Positions 45,383-54,985 of a DNA stretch of 64,000 nucleotides are shown piece by piece. This DNA comes from Paenibacillus turicensis. Its GTDB lineage: Bacteria; Bacillota; Bacilli; Paenibacillales; Paenibacillaceae. Positions within the stretch are counted from its first letter, which is position 1. Each line of letters begins with the position of its first letter. Position numbers and translations under genes: made by a program. The notes beneath the pieces are model-generated. The model did no database searches, had not been told where the DNA came from, and was given only the letters and a program-made list of their open reading frames with translations. Location: the NCBI RefSeq assembly GCF_017873435.1, contig NZ_JAGGKG010000002.1, positions 1-64,000 on the forward strand, written 5' to 3'.

Positions 45383-46081
45383 TTGAGCAAAGTATTAATA
45401 TTAGAAGATGAAGAGTCAATTCGTAGTTTTATTGTCATCAATTTAAAGCGAAACGGCTTCGAAGTATTAGAAGCAGGGGATGGGCATGATGCTTTGAATC
45501 AATTACAACGTGTACCTGACATTGATATTGCATTACTTGATGTAATGGTTCCAGGCATCGATGGTTTTGAAGTATGTCGACGCATACGTGAAACCAACGA
45601 ACGTTTAGGTATTATATTTTTAACTGCGAAAGTACAGGAGCAAGATAAGGTTTACGCATTGTCTGTAGGTGCAGATGATCACATCAGTAAGCCGTTTAGC
45701 CCGACAGAATTAATTGCTCGTATTCAATCCTTGCTACGTAGAGTAAATGTATATCGTGAAAGTAATGCGAAAGTATCGTTTAGCTCTGGACCGTTCACAT
45801 TAGATTTGATATCTAAACAATTTAAAAAAAATGGACAGCCTGTAGAGCTAACCCCAACAGAATTTTCGCTTATTCAGTTTTTCCTAGAAAAAGAAAATAC
45901 ACCACTCAGTCGCGATCTATTACTAGATCATGTGTGGGGGAAAGAATATATGGGCGATCCTAAAATTGTAGATGTAAATATCCGCCGCTTGCGTCAAAAA
46001 ATTGAGGACAACCCATCTGAACCCGCCTTCCTGCAAACTGTATGGGGACATGGCTATAAATGGAAGGGCGAAGATCAATGA
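45383..46081 (+). CDS. OmpR-family response regulator
   Basis: 232 residues from a TTG start. The receiver domain has an acidic pocket (EDEES), a phospho-acceptor Asp in ALLDVMVPG and a Lys in ISKPFSP. The C-terminal winged helix has VELTPTEFSLIQFFLE and the DPKIVDVNIRRLRQKI recognition segment. It should bind direct repeats upstream of its targets once phosphorylated by the kinase that follows, which starts with an ATGA overlap. Confidence 0.94.
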   Translation: MSKVLILEDEESIRSFIVINLKRNGFEVLEAGDGHDALNQLQRVPDIDIALLDVMVPGIDGFEVCRRIRETNERLGIIFLTAKVQEQDKVYALSVGADDHISKPFSPTELIARIQSLLRRVNVYRESNAKVSFSSGPFTLDLISKQFKKNGQPVELTPTEFSLIQFFLEKENTPLSRDLLLDHVWGKEYMGDPKIVDVNIRRLRQKIEDNPSEPAFLQTVWGHGYKWKGEDQ

Positions 46082-47562
46082 TCAAAAAGGGGATTGGTCG
46101 GCAAATTGTTCTCCACTATGTCATCGTTGTATTTGTGACCTTGTTTTTAGTGGGAGGCATTTTTACCGTATCCATTCGAGCTTATTATTACGATACTATT
46201 TATGATCATATCTCCAATCCTTCTTCAAGATTAGCGAATGATTATGAAAATTACTTTAAAGCTTATGCTGAAAATGATCCTAATTATTTTACTGAAATGT
46301 TGCGCTTTCTTGCTATTCCTAATACAGAGCTAACTGTACTTAATCGTAAAGGCGAAGTGAGAGCAAGCAGTACTCAGTTTCAAAGTGACAAGCCAATTCA
46401 AACAAGTGATGTGACTGGTGCTTTATCAGGTAATCTTGGGAGCAAGTGGATTGGTAGACAATCGGGTACTGGAGAGCTAGTAATGGCAGTTTCAACACCA
46501 CTAAGGCTAAAGGGTGAAGATCGTTATATCATTAGATATGTTACCTCCTTGGAACTCGTTAATAAGCGCTTATTGAATTTAACCTTTATTTCTATTGGAA
46601 TTTGTGGTGCAGTGTTAGCTTTGGTTACATTGTTTAGTGTTGGTTTAGCGAACTCCATTGTAAAGCCAATTAATAATATTAGGGCTGTCTCTGCTGAAAT
46701 GGCGAGAGGAAAATTTGATACGAGAATTAAAGGCGATTATAAGTATGAATTAGGAGAGCTAGCCACAACATTAAATTATATGGCTGAAGAGATTGTCCGT
46801 AGTAATCAAATTAAAGATGATTTTATTTCATCAATCTCGCATGAGCTTCGTACACCTCTAACTGGGATTAAAGGCTGGAGTGAAACCTTAACCTCTGGTG
46901 GCTTTGATCCCGAGGAAACGAAAATAGGAATGGGGATCATTGCAAAGGAAACCGATCGTCTCATTGGCCTAGTTGAAGAAATATTAGATTTCTCAAAGCT
47001 ACAGCAAAATGAAATGAAGCTAGTAGTCGGTGAAGTCAATATGAAAGAGCTCTTGCAGGAAACGATGCTAAATGTATGGGCAAAAGCTGAGAAAAAACAA
47101 ATCCAGCTTAAGCTGGATAATCAGTCTGAGAAGCCCGTGCTTGCTATTGGTGACGGTAATCGCTTAAAGCAGGTATTTCTAAACATCGTAGATAATGCTG
47201 TGAAATTTTCCAATGAAAACAGCTGGATCGATATCGTCATGAGCATTCAAAATGAAAATCAAGTGTTAGTTGAGGTTAGAGATAGTGGACTTGGTATTAG
47301 TGAAGAACATCTAAAGAAGGTAAAGGACCGCTTTTTCCAAGTAAATCACCAAGGTGGTGGTACTGGACTTGGTCTTGCGATTACACAACAAATTATTGAT
47401 TTGCATCATGGGACAATGAACATTGCGAGTGAACTAGGTGTTGGTACGACAGTTTCTGTAACATTACCTCTGTTAGAGGGTGAAAGTGAGTCAGAACGTT
47501 TGTTAGCAGAGCAAAATAATTCAACAGAACAACAAGAACTGGATGAGAGAAAGGACTCTTAA
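46078..47562 (+). CDS. Membrane-bound sensor histidine kinase
   Basis: 494 residues from the ATG at 46078 that overlaps the response-regulator stop (ATGA). An extracytoplasmic sensor of about 130 residues lies between two membrane helices (about 10-32 and 168-190). Then follow a HAMP linker, the HisKA box with His in SSISHELRTPL, and an ATP-binding domain with LFLNIVDNAVKFS-type N box, DSGLGI and GTGLGLAI. It is paired with the OmpR-type regulator. The signal is unknown; the lipoprotein upstream may be a coreceptor. Confidence 0.93.
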   Translation: MIKKGIGRQIVLHYVIVVFVTLFLVGGIFTVSIRAYYYDTIYDHISNPSSRLANDYENYFKAYAENDPNYFTEMLRFLAIPNTELTVLNRKGEVRASSTQFQSDKPIQTSDVTGALSGNLGSKWIGRQSGTGELVMAVSTPLRLKGEDRYIIRYVTSLELVNKRLLNLTFISIGICGAVLALVTLFSVGLANSIVKPINNIRAVSAEMARGKFDTRIKGDYKYELGELATTLNYMAEEIVRSNQIKDDFISSISHELRTPLTGIKGWSETLTSGGFDPEETKIGMGIIAKETDRLIGLVEEILDFSKLQQNEMKLVVGEVNMKELLQETMLNVWAKAEKKQIQLKLDNQSEKPVLAIGDGNRLKQVFLNIVDNAVKFSNENSWIDIVMSIQNENQVLVEVRDSGLGISEEHLKKVKDRFFQVNHQGGGTGLGLAITQQIIDLHHGTMNIASELGVGTTVSVTLPLLEGESESERLLAEQNNSTEQQELDERKDS

Positions 47563-47577
47563 TCCAGTTCTTTTTTT
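47534..47577 (+). terminator. Terminator after the histidine kinase gene
   Basis: AAGAACTGGAT (47534-47544) and ATCCAGTTCTT (47562-47572) form a stem that begins inside the kinase reading frame, ending in seven T. Confidence 0.85.
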
Positions 47578-47589
47578 AATTGTTAGTTA

Positions 47590-48813
47590 CTATGATGATA
47601 ATCCTCCTGCACGAAGACGAGCTGTTTGGTCGTATACATCCTGAAGGATTCGGGAAGGCTGTGGACGTAAAACCATTTTAGGGGATACCAGTTCGTTAGG
47701 ACCAATCACTGTAATATCATTGGGATTCCCAGTTATAATTGTACCATCCTTAATGACAGCACCTTCACCGATGATGGCGTGCTCAATGGTGACATGTTTT
47801 CCAATTGTAACATTTGGCATAATTACACTTTCATTAATTATTGAGTTTCGTCCAACCTGTGTACCTCCAAAGATCACAGAACGTTGCACCTGACCATCCA
47901 TATAACACCGATGGTGAATCATCGAATGATCCATTGTATTTAAGGGAAGCTTGAGTCTGTTAAACTCACCATAATCATGTTCCTTTGTAAACATAGGCCA
48001 TTGCTCATTATGGAGATGCCATGGAAGTGATTCATCCAGCAAATCCATATGGGCTTCCCATAGGCTGTTAATTGTGCCTACATCACGCCAGTATCCATTA
48101 AATTCATAAGCATGGAGTGGCGCATCACTTGCAAGCATTTTAGGGATAATGTCTTTACCAAAATCATGACTTGAAAATACATCTTCAGCATCTAGCAACA
48201 AATGACTTTTTAAAAATTGCCAATCAAATAAATAAATACCCATCGAAGCCAAATTACTTTTGGGAAGCTGAGGTTTTTCTGTAAACTCCGTAATTCTGGC
48301 GCTACTGTCTGTAGACATAATACCAAAACGATGTGCTTCCTCCCACGGCACAAGCATAACGGAAATCGTAGCTGAAGCATTGTGACTAAGGTGAAACTCT
48401 AACATAGCTTGATAGTCCATATGGTAAATATGGTCGCCTGATAAAATGAGTACTTGTTCGGGTTCATGTTGATCAATATAAGCGATGTTTTTGAAAATGG
48501 CATCTGCCGTACCTGCGTACTCTTTTCCCTTAGTTTTATAGGAGGGGAGTAATGTAATGCCATTGTTATCACACCGTGGGAGCTTCCACGCGCTCCCTTC
48601 ACCGATATGATGATGTAGAGATTCGGCTTCGTATTGGGTAAGTACGCCTATCGTATCGATACCTGAGTTCACGCAATTACTGAGAGGAAAATCAATAATC
48701 CGATAATGCCCACCAAAGGGGACCGCTGGTTTAGCTTGTTTTGAAGTGAGTGGTGATAAGCGTCTACCTTCTCCTCCAGCTAGCAACATGGCGATGCAAT
48801 TTTTTTTACTCAT
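47590..48813 (-). CDS. glgC: Glucose-1-phosphate adenylyltransferase
   Basis: 407 residues from the ATG at 48813 ([18 protein letters not shown]), behind GGGAGGA; the longer frame is not supported. It makes ADP-glucose from glucose-1-phosphate and ATP. Motifs: [38 protein letters not shown] and a C-terminal left-handed beta-helix. It is transcribed away from glgB-glgA across a 195-nt gap. No second subunit (GlgD) gene is in the window. Confidence 0.95.
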   Translation of the reverse strand: MSKKNCIAMLLAGGEGRRLSPLTSKQAKPAVPFGGHYRIIDFPLSNCVNSGIDTIGVLTQYEAESLHHHIGEGSAWKLPRCDNNGITLLPSYKTKGKEYAGTADAIFKNIAYIDQHEPEQVLILSGDHIYHMDYQAMLEFHLSHNASATISVMLVPWEEAHRFGIMSTDSSARITEFTEKPQLPKSNLASMGIYLFDWQFLKSHLLLDAEDVFSSHDFGKDIIPKMLASDAPLHAYEFNGYWRDVGTINSLWEAHMDLLDESLPWHLHNEQWPMFTKEHDYGEFNRLKLPLNTMDHSMIHHRCYMDGQVQRSVIFGGTQVGRNSIINESVIMPNVTIGKHVTIEHAIIGEGAVIKDGTIITGNPNDITVIGPNELVSPKMVLRPQPSRILQDVYDQTARLRAGGLSS

Positions 48814-49008
48814 GCTTGATTCCTCCCGTATGTTTATCATGTGTGCTCCATACATAAACTTAGATATAAATACCGTTGAAATTAAAAATATGGAAATTCT
48901 CAGAAAATATTACATATACTTTTTCAATCCTGTAATTTCTATACGTTTAACCTTTATTCCATCGCTGCGTGCAGGTGAAGCAGACATTATTTTAAAATAG
49001 GTGATCTT

Positions 49009-50934
49009 ATGTCAAATAAAGATAAAGCCAAAATCATATCAGCAAGCGACATCAAGTTGTTCCATCAAGGCACGTTATACCTTTGCTACCGTAGCTTCGG
49101 CGCTCATTTTAGTATTGAAAATGGCGAGTCTGGTGTCAGGTTTACAGTATGGGCTCCACATGCAAAGCAGGTAGGTCTTGCCGCAGACTTTAATCATTGG
49201 TCCGGGGATAACGATGTATTATATAAGATACCCGATTCAGGAATTTGGAGTCGCTTTTTTCCTGGGATCACCGAAGGTATTTTTTACAAATACGATATCA
49301 TTGGTGCGGAAGGCAAGCGGAGCCTCAAAGCAGATCCATTTGCTTTTTATGCAGAGGTAAGACCTGCAACAGCATCGATTGTTTATGAGCTTGCAGGTTA
49401 TCGTTGGCAGGATCAGGCTTGGCGTAGAAAGGCGCGCATTCCTTACCAAAAACCACTTCATGTATATGAATTACATGCTGGAACATGGAGGCAGACAAGT
49501 GCAGGGGAACTATACAGCTATAGACAATTAGCAAAGGAGCTTATTCCTTATATTAAAAAGATGGGTTATACCCATATTGAGCTAATGCCGTTAACAGAGC
49601 ATCCCTACGATGGATCTTGGGGTTATCAAACAACCGGTTATTTTGCACCAACAAGTCGATATGGTACACCTAAGGATTTAATGTATTTTGTGGATCAATG
49701 TCACAATCATGATATAGGTGTTATTTTGGATTGGGTTCCAAGTCATTTTACGAAGGATGAACATGGTCTTAGACAGTTTGATGGTACTGCTTTGTATGAA
49801 TATAGTGATCCATTAAAGGCAGAAAAGCCCGGCTGGGGTACGTTGAGCTTTGATTTTAGTAAGCCAGAGGTAGTCTCCTTTTTAATTTCTAATGCGCTCT
49901 ATTGGCTTAATTATTATCATTTTGATGGTTTACGCGTTGACGCAGTTACTAGTATGCTACGGCTTGATTTTGAGAAGAAAAGTGACGAATTTGAGCCGAA
50001 TGAAGATGGGGAATTGGAAAATAAAGAAGCGATCGCTTTTTTGCAAAAATTAAATGAAGCTGTGCGCTCACATTGTCCTCATGCCATGATGATTGCTGAG
50101 GAATCAAGTGCTTGGGAAGGAGTAACCGCTCCTGTAGCCCAAGGTGGTCTGGGCTTTCACTATAAATGGAATATGGGATGGATGAACGATACGCTCAAGT
50201 ATATAGAAACCCCTTTTGAAGAAAGAGCATTACAGCACCAGCTCCTAACTTTTCCTATTTGCTACGCCTATTCTGCTAATTATATATTACCTTTTTCACA
50301 TGATGAGGTGGTACATGGCAAAAAATCATTACTGAACAAAATGCCTGGGGAATATGAACAAAAATTTGCTGGACTGCGTGTATTGCTTGGCTATTTAATG
50401 ACGTTTCCTGGTAAAAAATTGTTATTTATGGGTGCGGAATTTGGCCAATTTATTGAGTGGAGAGAGGATGGCGAGCTTGACTGGTTTTTGCAGGAGCAAT
50501 ATGAAATGCATAACAAAATGGCTCTGTATAACCAAGCCCTTAATCAATTTTATTTAGCGGAGCGTGCATTGTGGGAAGTAGATCATAGCTTTGATGGTTA
50601 CCAGTGGATTAATCCCCATGATGATACACAAAGTGTTATTTGTTATATGCGTAAAGGGAAAAAGGAAAAGGATAAAGTATTAATTGTTATTAATTTTCTA
50701 CCAGTTGAGCGATTAAATTATCGAGTAGGTGTCACCATGCAAGGCCAATATGAGCTTGTTTTTAACAGTGATGATGTAAATTTTGGTGGAAAAGGCAACA
50801 CTATAAATACCCAGCTAAAATCAGAGCTCGTCGCTTGGCATGAGCAAAAGCAAAGCATCGTGATGGATATTCCTGCGCTAAGTATTACGATTTGGAAAAG
50901 AAACACTGAAAAGTCGAGGAGGGGCAAAGGGTGA
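49009..50934 (+). CDS. glgB: 1,4-alpha-glucan branching enzyme
   Basis: 641 residues. An N-terminal CBM48 (RFTVWAPHAKQVGLAADFNHWSG) precedes the GH13 barrel, with the four conserved regions visible: GVILDWVPSHF, GLRVDAVTSM (nucleophile Asp), AEESSAWEGV (acid/base Glu) and PFSHDEVV. It adds alpha-1,6 branches to glycogen. The ribosome site is weak (GGTGAT). The last 4 nt overlap the glgA start. Confidence 0.95.
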   Translation: MSNKDKAKIISASDIKLFHQGTLYLCYRSFGAHFSIENGESGVRFTVWAPHAKQVGLAADFNHWSGDNDVLYKIPDSGIWSRFFPGITEGIFYKYDIIGAEGKRSLKADPFAFYAEVRPATASIVYELAGYRWQDQAWRRKARIPYQKPLHVYELHAGTWRQTSAGELYSYRQLAKELIPYIKKMGYTHIELMPLTEHPYDGSWGYQTTGYFAPTSRYGTPKDLMYFVDQCHNHDIGVILDWVPSHFTKDEHGLRQFDGTALYEYSDPLKAEKPGWGTLSFDFSKPEVVSFLISNALYWLNYYHFDGLRVDAVTSMLRLDFEKKSDEFEPNEDGELENKEAIAFLQKLNEAVRSHCPHAMMIAEESSAWEGVTAPVAQGGLGFHYKWNMGWMNDTLKYIETPFEERALQHQLLTFPICYAYSANYILPFSHDEVVHGKKSLLNKMPGEYEQKFAGLRVLLGYLMTFPGKKLLFMGAEFGQFIEWREDGELDWFLQEQYEMHNKMALYNQALNQFYLAERALWEVDHSFDGYQWINPHDDTQSVICYMRKGKKEKDKVLIVINFLPVERLNYRVGVTMQGQYELVFNSDDVNFGGKGNTINTQLKSELVAWHEQKQSIVMDIPALSITIWKRNTEKSRRGKG

Positions 50935-52385
50935 AAATTTTATTTGCGGCAGCAGAGGCTACACCATTTATAAAAACAGGGGGGCTGGCGGATGTCATTG
51001 GCGCCTTACCTAAGGTGTTATGTGAGAAGGGACATAATGTAAAAGTGATCATGCCTAAATACGCAAAAATACCAGCTCAATATAAAGCTCAAATGAGACA
51101 TATTGGTCATACCGAGGTTAGTTTAGGATGGAGAAAACAATATGCAGGGATAGAGACTTTAGAGCTAGAGGGCGTGTCCTTTTATTTTATAGATAATGAA
51201 TATTATTTTGGTCGCGATGAAGTGTATAGTTATCATGATGATGGAGAGCGTTTCTCATTTCTAAATAAAGCAATTTTAGAGGTTTTGCCCTTGATAGAAT
51301 TTTATCCTGATGTATTGCATTGCCATGATTGGCATACAGCGATGGTCCCTTTACTGCTCCAAGAGCAATATCAAGGTCGGGAGAGCTATGCGGGCATTGC
51401 CACTGTGTTTACGATTCACAATTTATTATATCAAGGCATATATCCTCCTGAGATGCTAGGTGATGTCCTTGGCTTACCAGCACATTATATCCATCCAGAA
51501 CGAATTGAATTTCAAGGAAATATTAGCTTTATGAAGGCAGGACTTAAGTATGCGGATCATGTTACCACCGTCAGTCCTACCTATGCCAATGAGATTAAAA
51601 CTGCCTTTTACGGTTATGGTCTAGAAGGCGTATTACAATCCATCGATGACAGATTAACAGGGATTGTAAATGGAATTGATACCGCTCTGTATGATCCAAA
51701 CCATGATGAGCTTATTGCAGTAAAGTATCAAAGAAGCCTTCAAAAACGGTCCCAAAATAAGACGAAATTTCAGCAAGAGGTTGGTTTGTATGTACAACCG
51801 GATGTCCCACTTATAGGTATGGTCACAAGACTTGTAGAGCCAAAGGGACTTGATTTAGTTACACGTGTATTGGATGAATGGCTAATACAGGATGGTGTTC
51901 AATTTGTAATACTTGGAACGGGAGATCCTCACTATGAGCGATGGTTTAGTGATGCTGCCCATCGTTTTCCAGGACAAATAGCCGCCATTATGCGGTTTGA
52001 CGAAGGTTTATCCCATAGAGTATATGCTAGCAGTGATCTCTTTCTGATGCCGTCTAGATTTGAGCCTTGTGGGATTAGCCAATTGCTTGCATTACGTTAT
52101 GGTAGCATTCCTGTTGTACGGGAAACAGGGGGATTAAACGATACTGTTCATAGCTATCAGGAGTATGAAGATCGTGGAAATGGATTCACATTTAAAAATT
52201 ATAATGCTCACGATATGTTGTACACGTTACGGCGAGGGGTCAGCATGTATCGACATAACAAAGAAAAGTGGAACCTTCTTGTTCAGCGTGCATTAAGTGA
52301 AGATCATAGCTGGTCTAAGTCAGCGCAAGCGTATATTGATGTCTACAATGCTTCTATTCAACATCACCAGGTTCAAAATAAATAA
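50931..52385 (+). CDS. glgA: Glycogen synthase (ADP-glucose type)
   Basis: 484 residues from the GTG at 50931, with a GAGGAGGGG ribosome site and a 4-nt overlap with glgB. It is a family 5 glycosyltransferase: the N-terminal motif KTGGLADVIGALPK binds ADP-glucose, LHCHDWHT is conserved, and the C-terminal EPCGISQL with RETGGLNDTV holds the nucleotide-sugar site. It extends alpha-1,4 glucan chains from ADP-glucose made by GlgC. Confidence 0.96.
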   Translation: MKILFAAAEATPFIKTGGLADVIGALPKVLCEKGHNVKVIMPKYAKIPAQYKAQMRHIGHTEVSLGWRKQYAGIETLELEGVSFYFIDNEYYFGRDEVYSYHDDGERFSFLNKAILEVLPLIEFYPDVLHCHDWHTAMVPLLLQEQYQGRESYAGIATVFTIHNLLYQGIYPPEMLGDVLGLPAHYIHPERIEFQGNISFMKAGLKYADHVTTVSPTYANEIKTAFYGYGLEGVLQSIDDRLTGIVNGIDTALYDPNHDELIAVKYQRSLQKRSQNKTKFQQEVGLYVQPDVPLIGMVTRLVEPKGLDLVTRVLDEWLIQDGVQFVILGTGDPHYERWFSDAAHRFPGQIAAIMRFDEGLSHRVYASSDLFLMPSRFEPCGISQLLALRYGSIPVVRETGGLNDTVHSYQEYEDRGNGFTFKNYNAHDMLYTLRRGVSMYRHNKEKWNLLVQRALSEDHSWSKSAQAYIDVYNASIQHHQVQNK

Positions 52386-52416
52386 AGCTGTAGAGAATGC
52401 TTTTTCTCTACAGCTT
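52385..52416. terminator. Bidirectional terminator between glgA and the GH13 gene
   Basis: AAGCTGTAGAGAA (52385-52397) and TTCTCTACAGCTT (52404-52416) form a perfect 13-bp stem that overlaps the 3' ends of both convergent genes. The T-rich tail is weak on the plus strand. Confidence 0.75.
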
Positions 52417-54150
52417 ACGATATAAAATACGGTAACCATACGGTTCTAATGTTACATTTAGCTGATTTGGTTCACTGTGAAGCAGATCTTCACTAAGTGC
52501 ATCACGCCAGTCATTAGTGAGCATAGGATGACTTAATGTAACCGTCTGGTCGGTATTATTGATCCAAACTGTAAAATGAAAGGTTTGATCAATCCGTTCA
52601 TAGATAATACAAGGATCTCCCATCTCAGCTTTTAAAAAGGAAAAACGTCCATGCCTTAAAGCATCATGCTTTTTACGAAGTTTAATCATTAATTTATAAA
52701 AATCATAAAGCTCATGATCCTGTTGATCTGAACCCCAGATCATGCCCTTGCGGCAGTCCGGATCGCTTTCTCCTGTTAAGCCAATCTCATCTCCGTAAAA
52801 AATACAAGGTGTTCCAATGTAAGTAAACAAAAAGACTACACATAACTTCAGCTTACGCTTATCACCACCTACACTTGTTAATAAACGTGGTGTGTCGTGG
52901 CTACAGAGCATATTGAAAATAACCTCATTGGTTTGTTGCGGATAGCGCATAATTAAACCGCCCATTTCACAAGCAAATCGATATCCATCCATTCCGCCAT
53001 TAAAAAATTGTAGTACTTTATTTGCAAAGGGATAATTCATCACAGAATCAAATTGATCGCCAAGCAGCCAATTTAACGAATCACTCCACACCTCACCAAT
53101 AATGTAAGCCTCAGAATTAGCCTCCTTCACCACATGCCTAAAGTGTCGCCAAAAATGATGGTCTACCTCATTGGCAACATCCAGTCTCCACCCATCAATT
53201 TGCGCCTCTTTAATCCAGTATTGTGCAATATCTAATAAGTATTGCCGTACCTCTTCATTGGCTGTATTAAATTTAGGCATATAACCAAAAAATCCAAACG
53301 TATCATACGTTGGACGTCCGTCCTTAATTTGGGCTGGATATTCACGTATATGAAACCAATCCTTGTATTTCGATTGTTCCCCATACTTTAATACATCCTG
53401 AAAGGGAGGGAATTTTTCACTACAATGATTAAATACCGCGTCTAAAATAACTGCAATGTTACGGTCATGGCATGCTTTTACAAGTACTTTAAGTAATTCA
53501 TTATTGCCAAAATGGGGGTCAACCTGCCTATAATCGATCGTATCGTATTTATGATTGGAATCAGACAAAAATAGTGGGGTAAAGTAGATCGCGTTGATTC
53601 CTAGGTCAACCAAATAATCTAAATGATCGATTACCCCCTGCAAATCTCCTCCCATAAAATTATGTCTATCAGGTATAGAATTCCAGCTTACGACATTCGC
53701 TGGATCATTCGAGGGATCTCCATTTGCAAAGCGATCAGGCATAATTTGATAAAAAATTGCTTTTTTTGCCCACTCAGGAACTTTAAATACATCAATTTCA
53801 TGAATATATGAAAATTCAAAACATTGCTCTGGAGGATTCGGAGTTTCATGCTGGATGCCCGTATCCAATAAAAAGAGAGTCTCAGAACCAGCGCTCAAAC
53901 TAAAGTAGTAGGACAACCGCTTATATTTTGGTGTAACAGCGGTTTCCCAATAATCAAACATGACATCATGTGCGATTTTTTCCAGGGGAATTTCAGTAAA
54001 GGTTCCAGCCCAATCATATTTATCTCCACTTAACACATTTACTTTTTCAACATCTAGATGCTTTGTTCTAACTCGTAAATGAATCGTATTTTCATTGTAG
54101 GCATAGGCCCACTTGTCTCGTGGAACATGATAAAAGGCTTCAAGCAACAT
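52408..54150 (-). CDS. GH13 neopullulanase/cyclomaltodextrinase-type enzyme
   Basis: 580 residues. An N-terminal beta-sandwich domain (about 1-120) as in GH13_20 enzymes leads into the catalytic barrel. FYQIMPDRFANGDPSND opens it, and the conserved regions are DAVFNHCSE, GWRLDVANEV (nucleophile Asp), IIGEVWSDS (acid/base Glu) and LCSHDTPR. No signal peptide, so it works in the cytoplasm on maltodextrins or cyclodextrins. It is next to, but convergent with, the glycogen-synthesis genes, implying a shared glucan economy. Confidence 0.92.
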   Translation of the reverse strand: MLLEAFYHVPRDKWAYAYNENTIHLRVRTKHLDVEKVNVLSGDKYDWAGTFTEIPLEKIAHDVMFDYWETAVTPKYKRLSYYFSLSAGSETLFLLDTGIQHETPNPPEQCFEFSYIHEIDVFKVPEWAKKAIFYQIMPDRFANGDPSNDPANVVSWNSIPDRHNFMGGDLQGVIDHLDYLVDLGINAIYFTPLFLSDSNHKYDTIDYRQVDPHFGNNELLKVLVKACHDRNIAVILDAVFNHCSEKFPPFQDVLKYGEQSKYKDWFHIREYPAQIKDGRPTYDTFGFFGYMPKFNTANEEVRQYLLDIAQYWIKEAQIDGWRLDVANEVDHHFWRHFRHVVKEANSEAYIIGEVWSDSLNWLLGDQFDSVMNYPFANKVLQFFNGGMDGYRFACEMGGLIMRYPQQTNEVIFNMLCSHDTPRLLTSVGGDKRKLKLCVVFLFTYIGTPCIFYGDEIGLTGESDPDCRKGMIWGSDQQDHELYDFYKLMIKLRKKHDALRHGRFSFLKAEMGDPCIIYERIDQTFHFTVWINNTDQTVTLSHPMLTNDWRDALSEDLLHSEPNQLNVTLEPYGYRILYRKL

Positions 54151-54259
54151 AGGATCACCTCAAAAATTAAGTTAAATATTACAAAATGGAAACAATTTCA
54201 TCTGCAATTGGTTACAAAAATGTGATATATTAAAACAGGCAAAACAAAAGGAGGACATC

Positions 54260-54943
54260 ATGTTAAAACCTAAACTTTTAATTAAAAGTCTGAAGCCAAT
54301 TGTTGCCTCAGTCACAGTGAGCTTGTTGCTACAAAGTGCACCTGTATATGCAGATACTGTACATACAACGGTAGAAGGAGATACTTATTATTTGCTATCG
54401 CAAAAGTATAATGTGAATGTGGACAAATTGATGAATACCAATCCCACAATTGAAGCAAACAATATTTACGCAGGGCTCTCTATCACGATTCCAGATGGTA
54501 AAGTAACACAATCTTCGAATAAGGATATTGAAATTTTAAATTCAAACACAGGCACACCTGAGCCATCCTTAAATGTTTTTGCAAACGAGAAGGTAGTTGA
54601 GGCTTGGGGTAAAACATTCAATTATTCAAGCACCATTGATATGAGAGCAACAGCATATTCTGCTGCAGCAAGTGAAAATGGCAAGTGGGGTGCTGTTGAC
54701 TACTTTGGTAGCCCGTTAAAGCTAGGAACTATCGCAGTGGATCCTAAGGTGATTCCGATGGGAACTAAGGTACTAGTGACTGGCCATAGTCATCCTGGTT
54801 TACCTAAAAAGGCGTTTGTTGCTACAGCGACAGATCAAGGAAGCGCAATTAAAGGTAATCGCATCGACATTTTTATTCCGGGTAGTCAGGCAAGTGTAAG
54901 CACATTTGGATTTCAAGATGTTAAGCTTTATATTTTAGACTAA
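54260..54943 (+). CDS. LysM and 3D-domain wall-binding protein
   Basis: 227 residues. A signal peptide ends near PVYADT, followed by one LysM domain (HTTVEGDTYYLLSQKYNV, NNIYAGLSITIP) and a C-terminal 3D domain (DMRATAYSAAASENGKWGAV, GTIAVDPKVIPMGTKVLV, ATDQGSAIKGNRIDIF) with the three catalytic Asp. The layout matches YocH-type muralytic enzymes controlled by the WalRK system in Bacillus. A weak WalR-like repeat lies upstream (54178-54194, minus strand). Confidence 0.88.
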   Translation: MLKPKLLIKSLKPIVASVTVSLLLQSAPVYADTVHTTVEGDTYYLLSQKYNVNVDKLMNTNPTIEANNIYAGLSITIPDGKVTQSSNKDIEILNSNTGTPEPSLNVFANEKVVEAWGKTFNYSSTIDMRATAYSAAASENGKWGAVDYFGSPLKLGTIAVDPKVIPMGTKVLVTGHSHPGLPKKAFVATATDQGSAIKGNRIDIFIPGSQASVSTFGFQDVKLYILD

Positions 54944-54949
54944 TTCAGC

Positions 54950-54985
54950 AAACAGTTTCCTATTCAGTTAGGAAGCTGTTTTTTT
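54950..54985 (+). terminator. Terminator after the 3D-domain gene
   Basis: AAACAGTTTCCT (54950-54961) and AGGAAGCTGTTT (54970-54981; one G-U pair) with a T run. It overlaps the 3' end of the convergent deacetylase gene. Confidence 0.82.
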
